From contig CAWGEX010000005.1 in the NCBI GenBank assembly GCA_963821755.1, positions 124,001-188,000 of the forward strand: a DNA stretch of 64,000 nt. The letters run 5' to 3'. The position numbers and the translations under genes are program-made. Source of the stretch: Bog-473 sp963821755. GTDB lineage: Bacteria; Actinomycetota; Acidimicrobiia; Acidimicrobiales; RAAP-2. Shown piece by piece: positions 21,001-29,308 of this stretch. The notes under the pieces are model-generated. The model ran no database searches. It saw only the letters and a program-made list of their open reading frames with translations, and was not told where the DNA came from. Position 1 is the stretch's first letter. Every line of letters begins with the position of its first letter.

Positions 21001-21440
21001 GTCTGCAGAGGAAGCTGCCAGTCGGTCGGGCGCGAGCCCCGACCCGGTAAGCCCAGTGAATCGTCGCTCAGTGTGTCGTCGAGCGTCCGCAGTGAAGGTC
21101 CCGAGTCACCCCGGACCAGCGTGAGTGTCGGAGCTGGATCCGAGTGCACCGTCGGAAGCTCGGCCATCACGAGCGCCACGGCGTGTTTGCAGTTCGCACC
21201 GACCGGGCAGGTGCACGTGGCCTGGAACCCGGACAGCACTTTCGAGTTCGAGCGGGTCAGCGTGACCGTGGCGACATAGGGCCTGCGCTCCCCACCCTGT
21301 ATCTCGCCGACGACGTGCGTGCCGCCGGGGCTCCACGTTCTCGTTCGCACCGCACCAGCCCGGGCGTAGCTGCTGCCCCGGGCGAAGGTTCCCGAACCCA
21401 CCAGCCTCTCCAGCACCTTTACATCTGCGGGAGTCATCAT
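18092..21440 (-). pseudogene. SWIM-domain SNF2-family DEAD/DEAH helicase, one apparent frameshift
   Basis: Joined product about 1,115 residues. A SWIM zinc finger (CTCPVGANCKH, residues ~80-90) and a long middle region typical of bacterial SNF2 proteins precede a complete helicase core. The core has Walker A DMGLGKT, LDEAQFAKNR, SGTPIENNLMELWSLLSIVAPGLF, and the C-terminal lobe VLVFSQFTRFL, GGFGLNLTEAD, RIHRIGQTRKVMVYRLV. Such proteins translocate on DNA and remodel protein-DNA complexes. The two halves meet near 19530 (EDSVRSL to LVRLIGPN) with one extra base in a CTCGCTCGCT repeat. Start ATG 21440 or 21437; a TTG at 21476 is also in frame. Confidence 0.85.
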
Positions 21441-21721
21441 TTTCTGCTGGTCTTTCTGCTTCTCGGGGTGATCCAATCAAGGTAGCGCCCGCTGGGAGCA
21501 TCTCTGCAGCTACGGCGTTGCGGCACGTGTGCGCTTCCACAGCGGAACCGGGCACGCGCGCGACTCCGAGCTCGAGTGCGCTGGCCAGACGGGAGGACAG
21601 TGCGAGGGCACGATCCCTCATGACCGACAGAGTCAACTCTAAGGGCTGGTGGCAGGAGACATTCTCGCTCGGGTGCGTTAGCGTCCGGAAGGTTGCGTTG
21701 CCCTTCGGAAGGGAGAACCGA

Positions 21722-23119
21722 GTGAGCAATGATCGGCTGAGTCCGCTGGATGCGTCGTTCCTCCACCTGGAAGACGACGTCAGCCACATGCACATCGCCT
21801 CGGTGGCCATCTTCGAAGGCCCCCCACCCCTGTTCACCGACGTATTGGCCATGGTCGACGCCAAGCTGGCCCTGGTCCCGCGCTACCGCCAGGTCGTGCG
21901 CTCCGTGCCCTTCGACCTGGGCCGGCCGGTCTGGGCCGACGACCCCCACTTCAACATCGAGTACCACCTGCGCCACACCGCGCTCCCCGCGCCCGGGAGC
22001 GATGAGCAACTGCGCAACCTGGTGGGCCGGGTCATGTCCCAGCAACTGGACCGGTCCAAGCCGCTCTGGGAGATCTGGATGGTCGAGGGCCTCGAGGACG
22101 GCCGCTGGGCCATGCTGTCCAAGACCCACCACGCCATGGTCGACGGGGTGGCGGGCACCGACCTGCTGGCGGTGATCATGGACACCAGCCCCGACGCCGA
22201 CCGGCCGGCGCCCGTGGCCTGGGAGCCCCGGCCCACCCCCGACGGCCGGAGGTTGGCGACCGACGCCATGGCCGAACTTGTGCGCAACCCCTACGAGCAG
22301 GTGCGGGCCGCCCGGGCCTCGACCCGGTTCGTGCGCCAGGCCGCCGCCTACTCCAAAGAAGTGGTGAGCGGGGTGGTGGCGATGGCGGGCCTGGTGCGGC
22401 CCACCCCGGTCTCGAGCCTCAACGGTCCCATCGGACCCCATCGCCGCTACGCCTGGGCGTCCACCTCGGTGGACGACATCAAGCGGGTGCGCAAGGCGGT
22501 GGGTGGGACGTTCAACGACGTCATCCTGGCCTCGATCACGTCGGGGTTCCGTGATCTGCTGCTGTCGCGGGGGGAGTCAATCGACCGGGTGGTCCGCACC
22601 CTGGTGCCGGTGTCGGTGCGGCCGCGGGACTCGAGTGGTCGGGCGGTGGGTGACGGAACCTATGAGAACAAGGTGTCGGCCATGTTCGCCGAACTGCCGG
22701 TCAGCATCGAGGATCCGGCCGAGCGACTGCACGCCATCACCGAGCAGATGGACGGTTTGAAGGACTCCAAGCAGGCGGTGGCCGGTGAGGCCCTGACCTC
22801 GTTGTCGGGGTTCGCCCCGCCCATGCTGCTGGCCGCCGGCATGCGGGTGGCCACCCGGGCGGCACAACGGAACGTCAACACCATCACCACCAATGTGCCC
22901 GGGCCGCAGTTCCCGTTGTACGCGGCGGGGCGCAAGATGATCCGGGCCTTTCCCTACGTGCCCCTGGGCGGCCAGATGCGCATCGGCATCGCCATCTTCT
23001 CCTACAACGGCGAGGTCAACTTCGGGATCACCGGCGACTACGACACCACCGCCGACCTCGATGTGTTGACCAGCGGGATCGAGGACGGGATGGCGCAGCT
23101 GCTGAAATTGAGTGAGTGA
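21722..23119 (+). CDS. Wax ester synthase / diacylglycerol acyltransferase (WS/DGAT)
   Basis: 465-residue acyl-CoA:alcohol/diacylglycerol O-acyltransferase, as found in actinobacteria that store triacylglycerol or wax esters. The catalytic HHxxxDG motif is intact (KTHHAMVDGVAGTDLL), as is the N-terminal LSPLDASFLHLED and the C-terminal NVPGPQFPLYAAGRKM block. GTG 21722 follows AAGGGAGA at correct spacing; the frame is open further upstream but non-coding in character. Neighbours do not suggest a lipid operon. Confidence 0.95.
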   Translation: MSNDRLSPLDASFLHLEDDVSHMHIASVAIFEGPPPLFTDVLAMVDAKLALVPRYRQVVRSVPFDLGRPVWADDPHFNIEYHLRHTALPAPGSDEQLRNLVGRVMSQQLDRSKPLWEIWMVEGLEDGRWAMLSKTHHAMVDGVAGTDLLAVIMDTSPDADRPAPVAWEPRPTPDGRRLATDAMAELVRNPYEQVRAARASTRFVRQAAAYSKEVVSGVVAMAGLVRPTPVSSLNGPIGPHRRYAWASTSVDDIKRVRKAVGGTFNDVILASITSGFRDLLLSRGESIDRVVRTLVPVSVRPRDSSGRAVGDGTYENKVSAMFAELPVSIEDPAERLHAITEQMDGLKDSKQAVAGEALTSLSGFAPPMLLAAGMRVATRAAQRNVNTITTNVPGPQFPLYAAGRKMIRAFPYVPLGGQMRIGIAIFSYNGEVNFGITGDYDTTADLDVLTSGIEDGMAQLLKLSE

Positions 23120-23144
23120 CTGAGGGTTCGGCGCGTCCGGCGCT

Positions 23145-23643
23145 TCAGTGGCCCGCCGCGTACTCGGGCAGGCTCTCCACCTCGTTGGCGATGTAAGAAC
23201 GCAGCCCGGAGACGATCACCCGTTCCACCGAGCGTCCGACCAGCGGGACGTGCACCTTGAGTTGGCCGTCGACCGTGATGACGGCGGAGTTCGGCGCGGT
23301 GCCGTCGGCGAAGCGGTACCCCCCGCTGCTGGTCAGCCGATCGGGGTAGTGGTCGGGCAGGACGGTGAAGGCCGTGCGCCGCTCCTCGAGGTGCACCTCG
23401 GTGCGGGTGATCCACGACATCTTGTTCGGGTCGATCACGGCCCGGACGGCCGAGGACACCGACCCGGTGAACTTGAAGCGCACTTCGATGAGGAGGCTGG
23501 TGTCGTTGTCCTCGTGGTCGGAGGACCTCGATGACCGAGATGTGGTCGACCTCGGGCCGGCCTTCGTAGAAGGACGGCGTGCCGTAGGCGCACATGGCCA
23601 CTTCGGGCGAGATGTCGACCTCCTGGTCGAACGTGAAGTTCAC
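23145..23643 (-). pseudogene. DUF2505 family protein, one apparent frameshift
   Basis: Joined length 165 residues, normal for DUF2505, a SRPBCC-like lipid/ligand-binding fold common in mycobacteria. GTG 23643 begins VNFTFDQEVDISPEVAMCAYGTPSFYEGRPEVDHISVIEVL. After a one-base excess near 23518 it continues as DNDTSLLIEVRFKFTG through RVIVSGLRSYIANEVESL. The start overlaps the stop of the PPOX gene (GTGA), so both come from one transcript. Function unknown. Confidence 0.8.
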
Positions 23644-24140
23644 CCCGGCGCCGGCCGGGTCGGGGGCAGGCCCAGCTTGCGATGGTCCCAGCTGACGGTG
23701 CGCTCGACGTTGAGTTTCACGGCCACCCGCTTGTGCAGCATGGTCTCGAGGAAGGGCTTGACCTCGTCGGAGTAGGTCCCGTAGTAGCGCTCGAAGACGC
23801 TGACGCCCACGGTCCACAGACGGTCCGGGTCGTCGATGATCTCCGCCCGGCCGACCAGCTCGACGCCGCGCAGCTCCTCGTAGTAGTCGCCGTCTTCGAA
23901 CAGCACCGTGAGGCGCGGGTCACGGCGGAGGTTCTGCACCTTCTGCGACTTGGCCTTGGTCTCGACGGCGATGCACCCGTCGAGAAAGCCGTACCACATG
24001 GCGATGGCATGAATCGACCCGTCGGCCGCGATGGAGCACATGGTCATGGCCCGCCGCTCGGCCAAGAAGGCGTCGACCTCCTCGGGCGTCATACGGATGG
24101 CGCGGCGCTGGTTCACCCCGTGGCCCATGGCTTCCGTCAC
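23640..24140 (-). CDS. PPOX-fold (pyridoxamine 5'-phosphate oxidase-like) protein
   Basis: 166 residues (158 or so if the in-frame ATG further in is used). Split-barrel features: MTPEEVDAFLAERRAMTMCSIAADGSIHAIAMWYGF, KAKSQKVQNLRRDPRLTVLFEDGDYYEELRGVELVGRAEII, and the C-terminal RVAVKLNVERTVSWDHRKL. A flavin- or F420-dependent reductase is likely; substrate unknown. First gene of a pair with the DUF2505 gene, overlapping by four bases. Confidence 0.85.
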   Translation of the reverse strand: MTEAMGHGVNQRRAIRMTPEEVDAFLAERRAMTMCSIAADGSIHAIAMWYGFLDGCIAVETKAKSQKVQNLRRDPRLTVLFEDGDYYEELRGVELVGRAEIIDDPDRLWTVGVSVFERYYGTYSDEVKPFLETMLHKRVAVKLNVERTVSWDHRKLGLPPTRPAPG

Positions 24141-24551
24141 GATTCTTCCTCCTGCGTGGTCAGATGGGAGCGTAACGCCACCTTGGGTGAAGAGTTCATC
24201 TTCGGGACACTTTCCGGTAGCAACGGTTTCGCACTGCGTTCACTTGGGGTCCGTACGGTGACACCCGATGGCGAAGGCGCACGAAGTGACACATGTCTCC
24301 CGCTGCGACCCGGATTCGCGCCATCACGGCCGGACCGATCCGGCCGCAGTCGTGCCCATCCGGCCCGGCATCGCCCGGCCGGGACCCCTCAACCCGTTCT
24401 CACGGTTCGCGCAGGTCTTTGCCTCCCTGCGCGCCCAGGCGGCGCCGGTGGATTCTCCCCCCAGTCCTTCGTCGCCGCCTGCCCCTCTCCGCTCCATCCG
24501 ACCTGACGCGCCCGACGCGGCCTGACTGCTGGAGCCGCGGCCATCGTAACG
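24141..24551. other. Intergenic region between the PPOX and response-regulator genes
   Basis: About 410 bases. The only frame of note (24268-24525, 85 codons) is rich in Pro, Arg and Ala, has no ribosome-binding site and no recognisable domain; I treat it as non-coding. The two flanking genes diverge, so both promoters should be here, but no clear hexamers stand out. Confidence 0.4.
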
Positions 24552-25277
24552 ATGACGAGTGGTCGACAGTCGTCCCACGGGGCGGCGCGCGACAACCGGC
24601 CCATGGTGCTGGTGGTCGACGATGAGGAGTCCTACCGCCAGGCCCTGGCCTCGGGCCTGGCCCGGGAGGGCTTTGCCGTCGAGATCGCCGGTGACGGCCA
24701 TGAGGCCCTTCGCCTCTTTCACCGGGTCCACCCCGACATCGTCCTGCTGGACGTGATGCTGCCCGACCAGTCGGGGATCGAGCTCTGCCAGCAGATGCGG
24801 GCCCTCAAGCCGGTGCCCATCATCATGGTGACGGCGCGCGACTCCGAGGTCGACGTGGTCCTCGGCCTCGAGCTCGGCGCCAGCGACTACGTGGCCAAGC
24901 CCTTTCGCCTGCGGGAGCTGGTGGCGCGCATGCGGGCGGTGCTCCGGCGGGGCGCGGCCGTGCCCGAACACCATGAAGAGGTCCTGCACGTCGGCCCCGT
25001 CCGGCTCGATGCCGGCCGGCGGGAAGTCGCCGTGGACGAGATGCCGGTCGAGCTCTCCCGCAAGGAGTTCGACCTGCTGGCCCTGCTCATGTCGCACAGC
25101 GGCCAGGTGGTGACCCGGGAATGGTGCATCGACCGGCTGTGGTGGGACCAGGAGCTGACCGACACCCGGACCCTCGATACCCACATCAAGCGACTGCGCC
25201 GCAAGGTGGAGCCCGACCCGGCCAATCCCCGTCACCTGGTCACGGTCCGCGGCGTGGGCTTCCGCTTCGAACCCTGA
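24552..25277 (+). CDS. OmpR/PhoB-family response regulator
   Basis: Two-domain transcription factor. Receiver: MVLVVDDEESYRQ with the acidic pair, phospho-acceptor Asp in IVLLDVMLPD, Thr/Lys switch in IIMVTAR and YVAKPF. The C-terminal winged helix has LSRKEFDLLALLMSHSGQVVTRE and TLDTHIKRLRRKVEPDPANPRHLVTVRGVGFRFEP, close to RegX3/PhoP types. ATG 24552 gives 241 residues; ATG 24603 immediately before VLVVDDEE is a good alternative. No histidine kinase gene is adjacent, so it is an orphan. Confidence 0.93.
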   Translation: MTSGRQSSHGAARDNRPMVLVVDDEESYRQALASGLAREGFAVEIAGDGHEALRLFHRVHPDIVLLDVMLPDQSGIELCQQMRALKPVPIIMVTARDSEVDVVLGLELGASDYVAKPFRLRELVARMRAVLRRGAAVPEHHEEVLHVGPVRLDAGRREVAVDEMPVELSRKEFDLLALLMSHSGQVVTREWCIDRLWWDQELTDTRTLDTHIKRLRRKVEPDPANPRHLVTVRGVGFRFEP

Positions 25278-25316
25278 GCCTGAGCGGCCGGACGGCCGAA
25301 CCCCTACATTGGGTGG

Positions 25317-25778
25317 ATGCGCACAGGAGATGTTGTCCCCGACTTCGAATTGCCCGACCAGACCGGCACCCCCCGCAAGCTGAGTGACTTCCTCGCCAAC
25401 GGGCCGGTGGTCCTGTTCTTCTACCCGGCGGCCATGACCTACGGCTGCACCAAGGAGAGCTGTGCCTTCCGCGACCTCGACGCCGAATTCAAGGCGGTGG
25501 GGGCGCAGCGGGTGGGCATCAGCGCCGATTCGGTGGACAAGCAGAAGCAGTTCGACGAGAAGGAGTCGCTGGGCTTCCCGCTGCTGTCGGACTCGGACTA
25601 CGTGGTGGCGACCGAGATGGGAGCCAAGCGCGGCGGACCGAGCTGGATACCCAACAAGCGCATGACCTTCGTGATCGACACGAACCGCACGGTGCTGGGG
25701 ACCATCCACAGTGAGGTCTCGATGGGTAGCCATGCCGACAAGGCGCTGAGCATCCTGAAGGCGCGTCAAGCTGCCTGA
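25317..25778 (+). CDS. Peroxiredoxin, BCP/AhpC-TSA family
   Basis: 153-residue thiol peroxidase. The peroxidatic Cys sits in AMTYGCTKESCAFRD with the preceding Thr, and a second Cys five residues on could be the resolving one (1-Cys/atypical 2-Cys BCP type). It removes H2O2 and organic peroxides, usually with thioredoxin. ATG 25317. It slightly overlaps the downstream SDR frame, so the genes are probably cotranscribed. Confidence 0.92.
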   Translation: MRTGDVVPDFELPDQTGTPRKLSDFLANGPVVLFFYPAAMTYGCTKESCAFRDLDAEFKAVGAQRVGISADSVDKQKQFDEKESLGFPLLSDSDYVVATEMGAKRGGPSWIPNKRMTFVIDTNRTVLGTIHSEVSMGSHADKALSILKARQAA

Positions 25779-26596
25779 TTCCTTCGTCGCCATCACCGGT
25801 GCCGCCTCGGGCATCGGGGCGGCCTGCGCGTCGCGTCTGACGGCGTCGGGTCACACCGTCATCGGCATCGACGTGCAGCAGGGCGAGGTCGTGGCCGATG
25901 TGGGGACCTCCGAGGGCCGGGCTGAGGTGATCACGGCCGTGGCCGAGCGCTGCGGCGGGGAACTGTCGGGCCTGGTCACCTGCGCCGGGCTGGCCGGCGC
26001 GCCCTCACGGGCCGGATCGCTCCTGGCCTCGGTCAACTACTTCGGCACGGTCGATCTCCTGGAGGGACTGCGACCGCTGCTCGCTCCGGGTGGGTCGGCC
26101 GTGGCCATCAGCTCGAACTCGACCACGGTGCAGCCGGCCATTCCGGCCGAGCTGGTGGCGCTCTTCCTGGCCCACGACGAGGACGGCGCCCGGGCGCTCG
26201 GCGACGAGGTGGGGTCGCTGGTGACCTACCCGGCCGCCAAGTTGGCCGTGGCCCACTGGGTGCGCCGGAACGCCACCGGTCGGGAGTGGGCCGGGACCGG
26301 CCGGCGTCTCAACGCCGTGGCGCCGGGGATGATCGAGACCCCGATGGTGGCCGCCATGCGGGCCGATCCCGAGACCGGTCCCCTGCTCGACATGTTGCCC
26401 ATCCCGGTCGGACGGGCCGGTCGACCCGATGAGATCGCCGCGCTGATTCGAGTTCCTGCTGGGGCCCGACAGCGCCTTCTTCTGCGGGTCGGTCGTCTTC
26501 TGCGACGGCGGCAGTGACGCCCTGTTGCGGACGACGGACTGGCCGGCGGCCTGGGATATCTCCGTCCGCCATCTGGGTCAGCAACTCACGTCCTGA
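25771..26596 (+). pseudogene. Short-chain dehydrogenase/reductase, one apparent frameshift, no standard start
   Basis: NAD(P)-dependent SDR of about 274 residues when joined. It has the dinucleotide motif TGAASGIGAA, the NAG-like VTCAGLAG, the catalytic Tyr-x-x-x-Lys in YPAAKLA and the C-terminal FFCGSVVFCDGGSDALLR. The frame shifts by one base near 26449 (DEIAALI to EFLLGPDS). The family N-terminus (LPDSFVAITG) starts inside the peroxiredoxin stop region with only CTG 25771 available; the next standard codon (GTG 25873) lies after the Rossmann motif. A CTG start or a nearby error is likely. Substrate unknown. Confidence 0.8.
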
Positions 26597-26717
26597 GCGG
26601 CGCCTGACCGGCCGCGCTGACCGGCGGCGACCGCCGGGCTCCGGTCCGGCGGGCGACGGGCGTCCACCGGTCATGCTCAGCTCGGGCGGTAGACCGAGTT
26701 CGTTAGGCTCCTCCCCC

Positions 26718-27971
26718 ATGCCAGGCCGGATCCTGGTGGACATCACGCCACTGCGCGAGAGCCGGGACTTCAGACTGCTGTTCATTGGACAGCTGGTCTC
26801 CACCCTGGGCACGCAGCTGACCGTGGTGGCCATCCCGTACCAGGTCTACAAGATGACCGGCTCGTCCTTCCAGGTCGGCGCCATCAGCCTGGCCCAGCTG
26901 ATCCCCCTCGTCCTCGGCTCCTTGGCCGCCGGGCCGGTCGGCGACACCGTCGACCGCCGCAAGATCATGTTGTGGACCACCTTCGCCATGATGTGCACCA
27001 GCACGATCCTCGCCGTCAACGCCTCGGTCCACCGTCCGTCGCTGGTCGCGCTGTACGTGGTGAGTTCGGTGGCGGCCGGCTTCACCGGGTTCTCCTCCAC
27101 GGCCCGGACCGCCTCGGTCCCGGCGCTGGTCGAGGTCCGCCACATCCCGGCCGCCTCCGCCTTCTCGCAGATCGTGATGCAGGTCGGCCTCGTCGTCGGC
27201 CCGGCCCTCTCCGGCCTCCTGCTCGGCATCGGCCTTCCCCTGGTCTACGGCCTCGACGCCGCAACCTTCGTGGTCGCCCTGGTCGCCACGTTCATGATGG
27301 CGCCCATCCCGCCGGTCCACGGCGGCACGCGCAACGCCTGGCACTCGACCAGGGAGGGCCTGCGTTACCTGCGCACGCGCCAGGTCCTCCAGGGCGTCTA
27401 CCTCGTCGACATCAACGCCATGGTGTTCGGCATGCCGCGCGCCCTGTTCCCGGCCATGGCCGGGTCGGTCTTCGCCGGCGGCACCATCACCCTCGGCCTG
27501 CTCTACGCCGCGCCGGGGGCGGGAGCCCTCATCGGCGCCCTGACCACGGGGTGGATCAGCCACACCCGCCGCCAGGGCCGGGCCGTCATCCTGGCCGTGG
27601 TGGTCTGGGGACTGGCCATCGCCGCCTTCGGCTTCACCGACACCCTCTGGATCGCCCTGGTGCTGCTGGGGGTGGCCGGGTGGGCCGATGTGGTCTCGGC
27701 CGTGCTGCGCAACACCATCTTGCAGACCACCATCCCGGACCGCTTCCGTAGCCGCCTCTCCTCCATTCAGATGGCGGTGGTCCAGGGCGGGCCGCGGCTG
27801 GGCGACATGGAGTCGGGCACGGTGGCCACGCTGACCAGCATCGAGTTCTCGGTGGTGTCCGGTGGCCTGGCCTGTGTGGTCGGAGCCGGCCTGATCGCCC
27901 TGCTCATGCCGGTGTTCCGCCGCCACGACGCCGAGGAGTTCGGCGAGGAGCTCGGCGACACCCTCGTATGA
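26718..27971 (+). CDS. MFS transporter, EntS-like exporter
   Basis: 417 residues with twelve predicted helices. The loop 2-3 motif is degenerate (GPVGDTVDRRKIM), as in EntS and related MFS_3-type exporters of siderophores or drugs. The sequence opens with LRESRDFRLLFIGQLVSTLGTQLTVVAIPYQV, characteristic of that group. ATG 26718. Its stop overlaps the deacetylase start by four bases (ATGA, 27968-27971), so the two are translationally coupled. Substrate unknown. Confidence 0.88.
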   Translation: MPGRILVDITPLRESRDFRLLFIGQLVSTLGTQLTVVAIPYQVYKMTGSSFQVGAISLAQLIPLVLGSLAAGPVGDTVDRRKIMLWTTFAMMCTSTILAVNASVHRPSLVALYVVSSVAAGFTGFSSTARTASVPALVEVRHIPAASAFSQIVMQVGLVVGPALSGLLLGIGLPLVYGLDAATFVVALVATFMMAPIPPVHGGTRNAWHSTREGLRYLRTRQVLQGVYLVDINAMVFGMPRALFPAMAGSVFAGGTITLGLLYAAPGAGALIGALTTGWISHTRRQGRAVILAVVVWGLAIAAFGFTDTLWIALVLLGVAGWADVVSAVLRNTILQTTIPDRFRSRLSSIQMAVVQGGPRLGDMESGTVATLTSIEFSVVSGGLACVVGAGLIALLMPVFRRHDAEEFGEELGDTLV

Positions 27972-28744
27972 TCCGGGCCATGCCCATTGACACCGCCACC
28001 TGGGGAGAGTTCGACCCCTCCGTGTTCGCCCGCATCGTCGTGGTCTCGCCCCACTTCGACGACGCCGCCATGGGGGCCGGCCACCTCTTGGCCAGCTACC
28101 CCGACACCACCGTCATCACGGTGCTCGGCGGTCCCCCACCGGCCTATCCCGACGAGCCCTCGGAGTGGGATGCCCTGGGCGGCTTCGTGGCCGGCGACGA
28201 CGTCGTGGCCGCCCGCCGTCTCGAAGACGTGGCCGCCATGGCGGTGCTCGAGTCGGACTACCGCTGGCTGGAGTTCCCCGACCACCAGTACCTGGCGCCC
28301 CCGGACCGCCCCACCCCGGACGACGTGGCCCCGACCCTGGCCTCGGTCATCAACGAGATCGATCCCACGGCCGTCTTCTTCCCCATGGGCCTGGGCAACC
28401 CCGACCACGTGATGGTCCATGACGCCGCGCTGCTGGCGCGAGCCGAGCAACCCGACCGGGACTGGTTCTGCTACGAGGACCACGGCTACAAGCACATCCC
28501 CGGGCTGCTGGCCTGGCGGGTGGCCAAGCTGCTGCGCTCACACCCCTGGCCGACGCCGGCCATCGTGCCGCACGAGCCCGACGAGGAGCGCAAGCGCAAG
28601 GCCATCTGGTGCTACACCAGCCAGATCCCGCCGCTGGAGAACGAGCACGCCCTCACGGCGCGCCTGGCCGGCCACGTCCCCGAGCAGTTCTGGCACCTGG
28701 CCCCGCCGCCGCACGGGTGGGAAGGGCTGTCGGAACTGATCTAG
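27968..28744 (+). CDS. PIG-L family deacetylase
   Basis: 258-residue zinc-dependent N-deacetylase of the PIG-L/LmbE superfamily, which includes MshB and Mca of mycothiol metabolism. Motif 1 is SPHFDDAAMGAG (His-x-Asp-Asp) and the second zinc-binding motif GNPDHVMVHDA is intact. Specificity cannot be read from the sequence. It is coupled to the MFS gene, suggesting that modification and export of a small molecule may be linked. Confidence 0.9.
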   Translation: MIRAMPIDTATWGEFDPSVFARIVVVSPHFDDAAMGAGHLLASYPDTTVITVLGGPPPAYPDEPSEWDALGGFVAGDDVVAARRLEDVAAMAVLESDYRWLEFPDHQYLAPPDRPTPDDVAPTLASVINEIDPTAVFFPMGLGNPDHVMVHDAALLARAEQPDRDWFCYEDHGYKHIPGLLAWRVAKLLRSHPWPTPAIVPHEPDEERKRKAIWCYTSQIPPLENEHALTARLAGHVPEQFWHLAPPPHGWEGLSELI

Positions 28745-29073
28745 CGGCCGAGCGCCTTGCGTTTGAGGATGCGGGCGGCGAAGCGATTGCCCTCGACCTC
28801 GGTCACGACGATGCCGGGCGGGCTGCCCCGGGCCCACGGCGCCACGTCGTTGGCCAGGAGCCATTCACCGACGTCGGCCGAACGGAGCTCGGCGCCGCTG
28901 CGCCAGAAGGCGGCGCTCAGGGGAATAGTGGTGGCCTCGGCTCCCTCGAGCTCCAGCACGATGTCGTTCCAGTCCGAGACGAAATACCGGTCGCGGTCCA
29001 CCTTGGCCAGCTTGAGCCCATAGCCCGCCGGCTCGCGGGGTGGACCACCGTTGTGCCATGCGGTTGCGTACAT
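28741..29073 (-). CDS. Hypothetical protein
   Basis: 110 residues, no membrane segment or signal. KVDRDRYFVSDWNDIVLELEGAEATTIPLSAAFWRSGAELRSADVGEWLL suggests a compact alpha/beta fold, and the C-terminus is basic (NRFAARILKRKALGR). Its stop overlaps the stop of the convergent PIG-L gene by four bases. Family not recognised. Confidence 0.65.
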   Translation of the reverse strand: MYATAWHNGGPPREPAGYGLKLAKVDRDRYFVSDWNDIVLELEGAEATTIPLSAAFWRSGAELRSADVGEWLLANDVAPWARGSPPGIVVTEVEGNRFAARILKRKALGR

Positions 29074-29215
29074 GAAGGTGACGCTAATCCGCTTTTGCGC
29101 CGTGATCGACCGGGGCGACAGGTGGTGGCCGGGAGAGCCGGGACCGTCGGTGGAACCGAGTCACCGGCACCGGGGGCCGTACCGGCTGGCCGCGCCCGCT
29201 CTGTCCTGTCCTGAC

Positions 29216-29265
29216 GAGACGACCAGGTCCACCTCGGGGGGAATCGAGGTGGACCTCGTCGTCTC
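29216..29265. terminator. Long hairpin downstream of dnaB
   Basis: Arms of 21 bases (29216-29236 and 29245-29265) pair at 20 positions around an 8-base loop (29237-29244). It begins 44 bases beyond the dnaB stop and precedes the next minus-strand gene, so it is the probable end of the rpsF-to-dnaB operon. No U-tract. Confidence 0.7.
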
Positions 29266-29308
29266 ATTCGATGTCGGCACGGGATTGGCCTGACCGGCCG
29301 GTGCCAGC

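Noticed and set aside
24268..24525. 85-codon frame before the response regulator
   Set aside because: No ribosome-binding site, Pro/Arg-rich without a domain; could not be supported as a gene.
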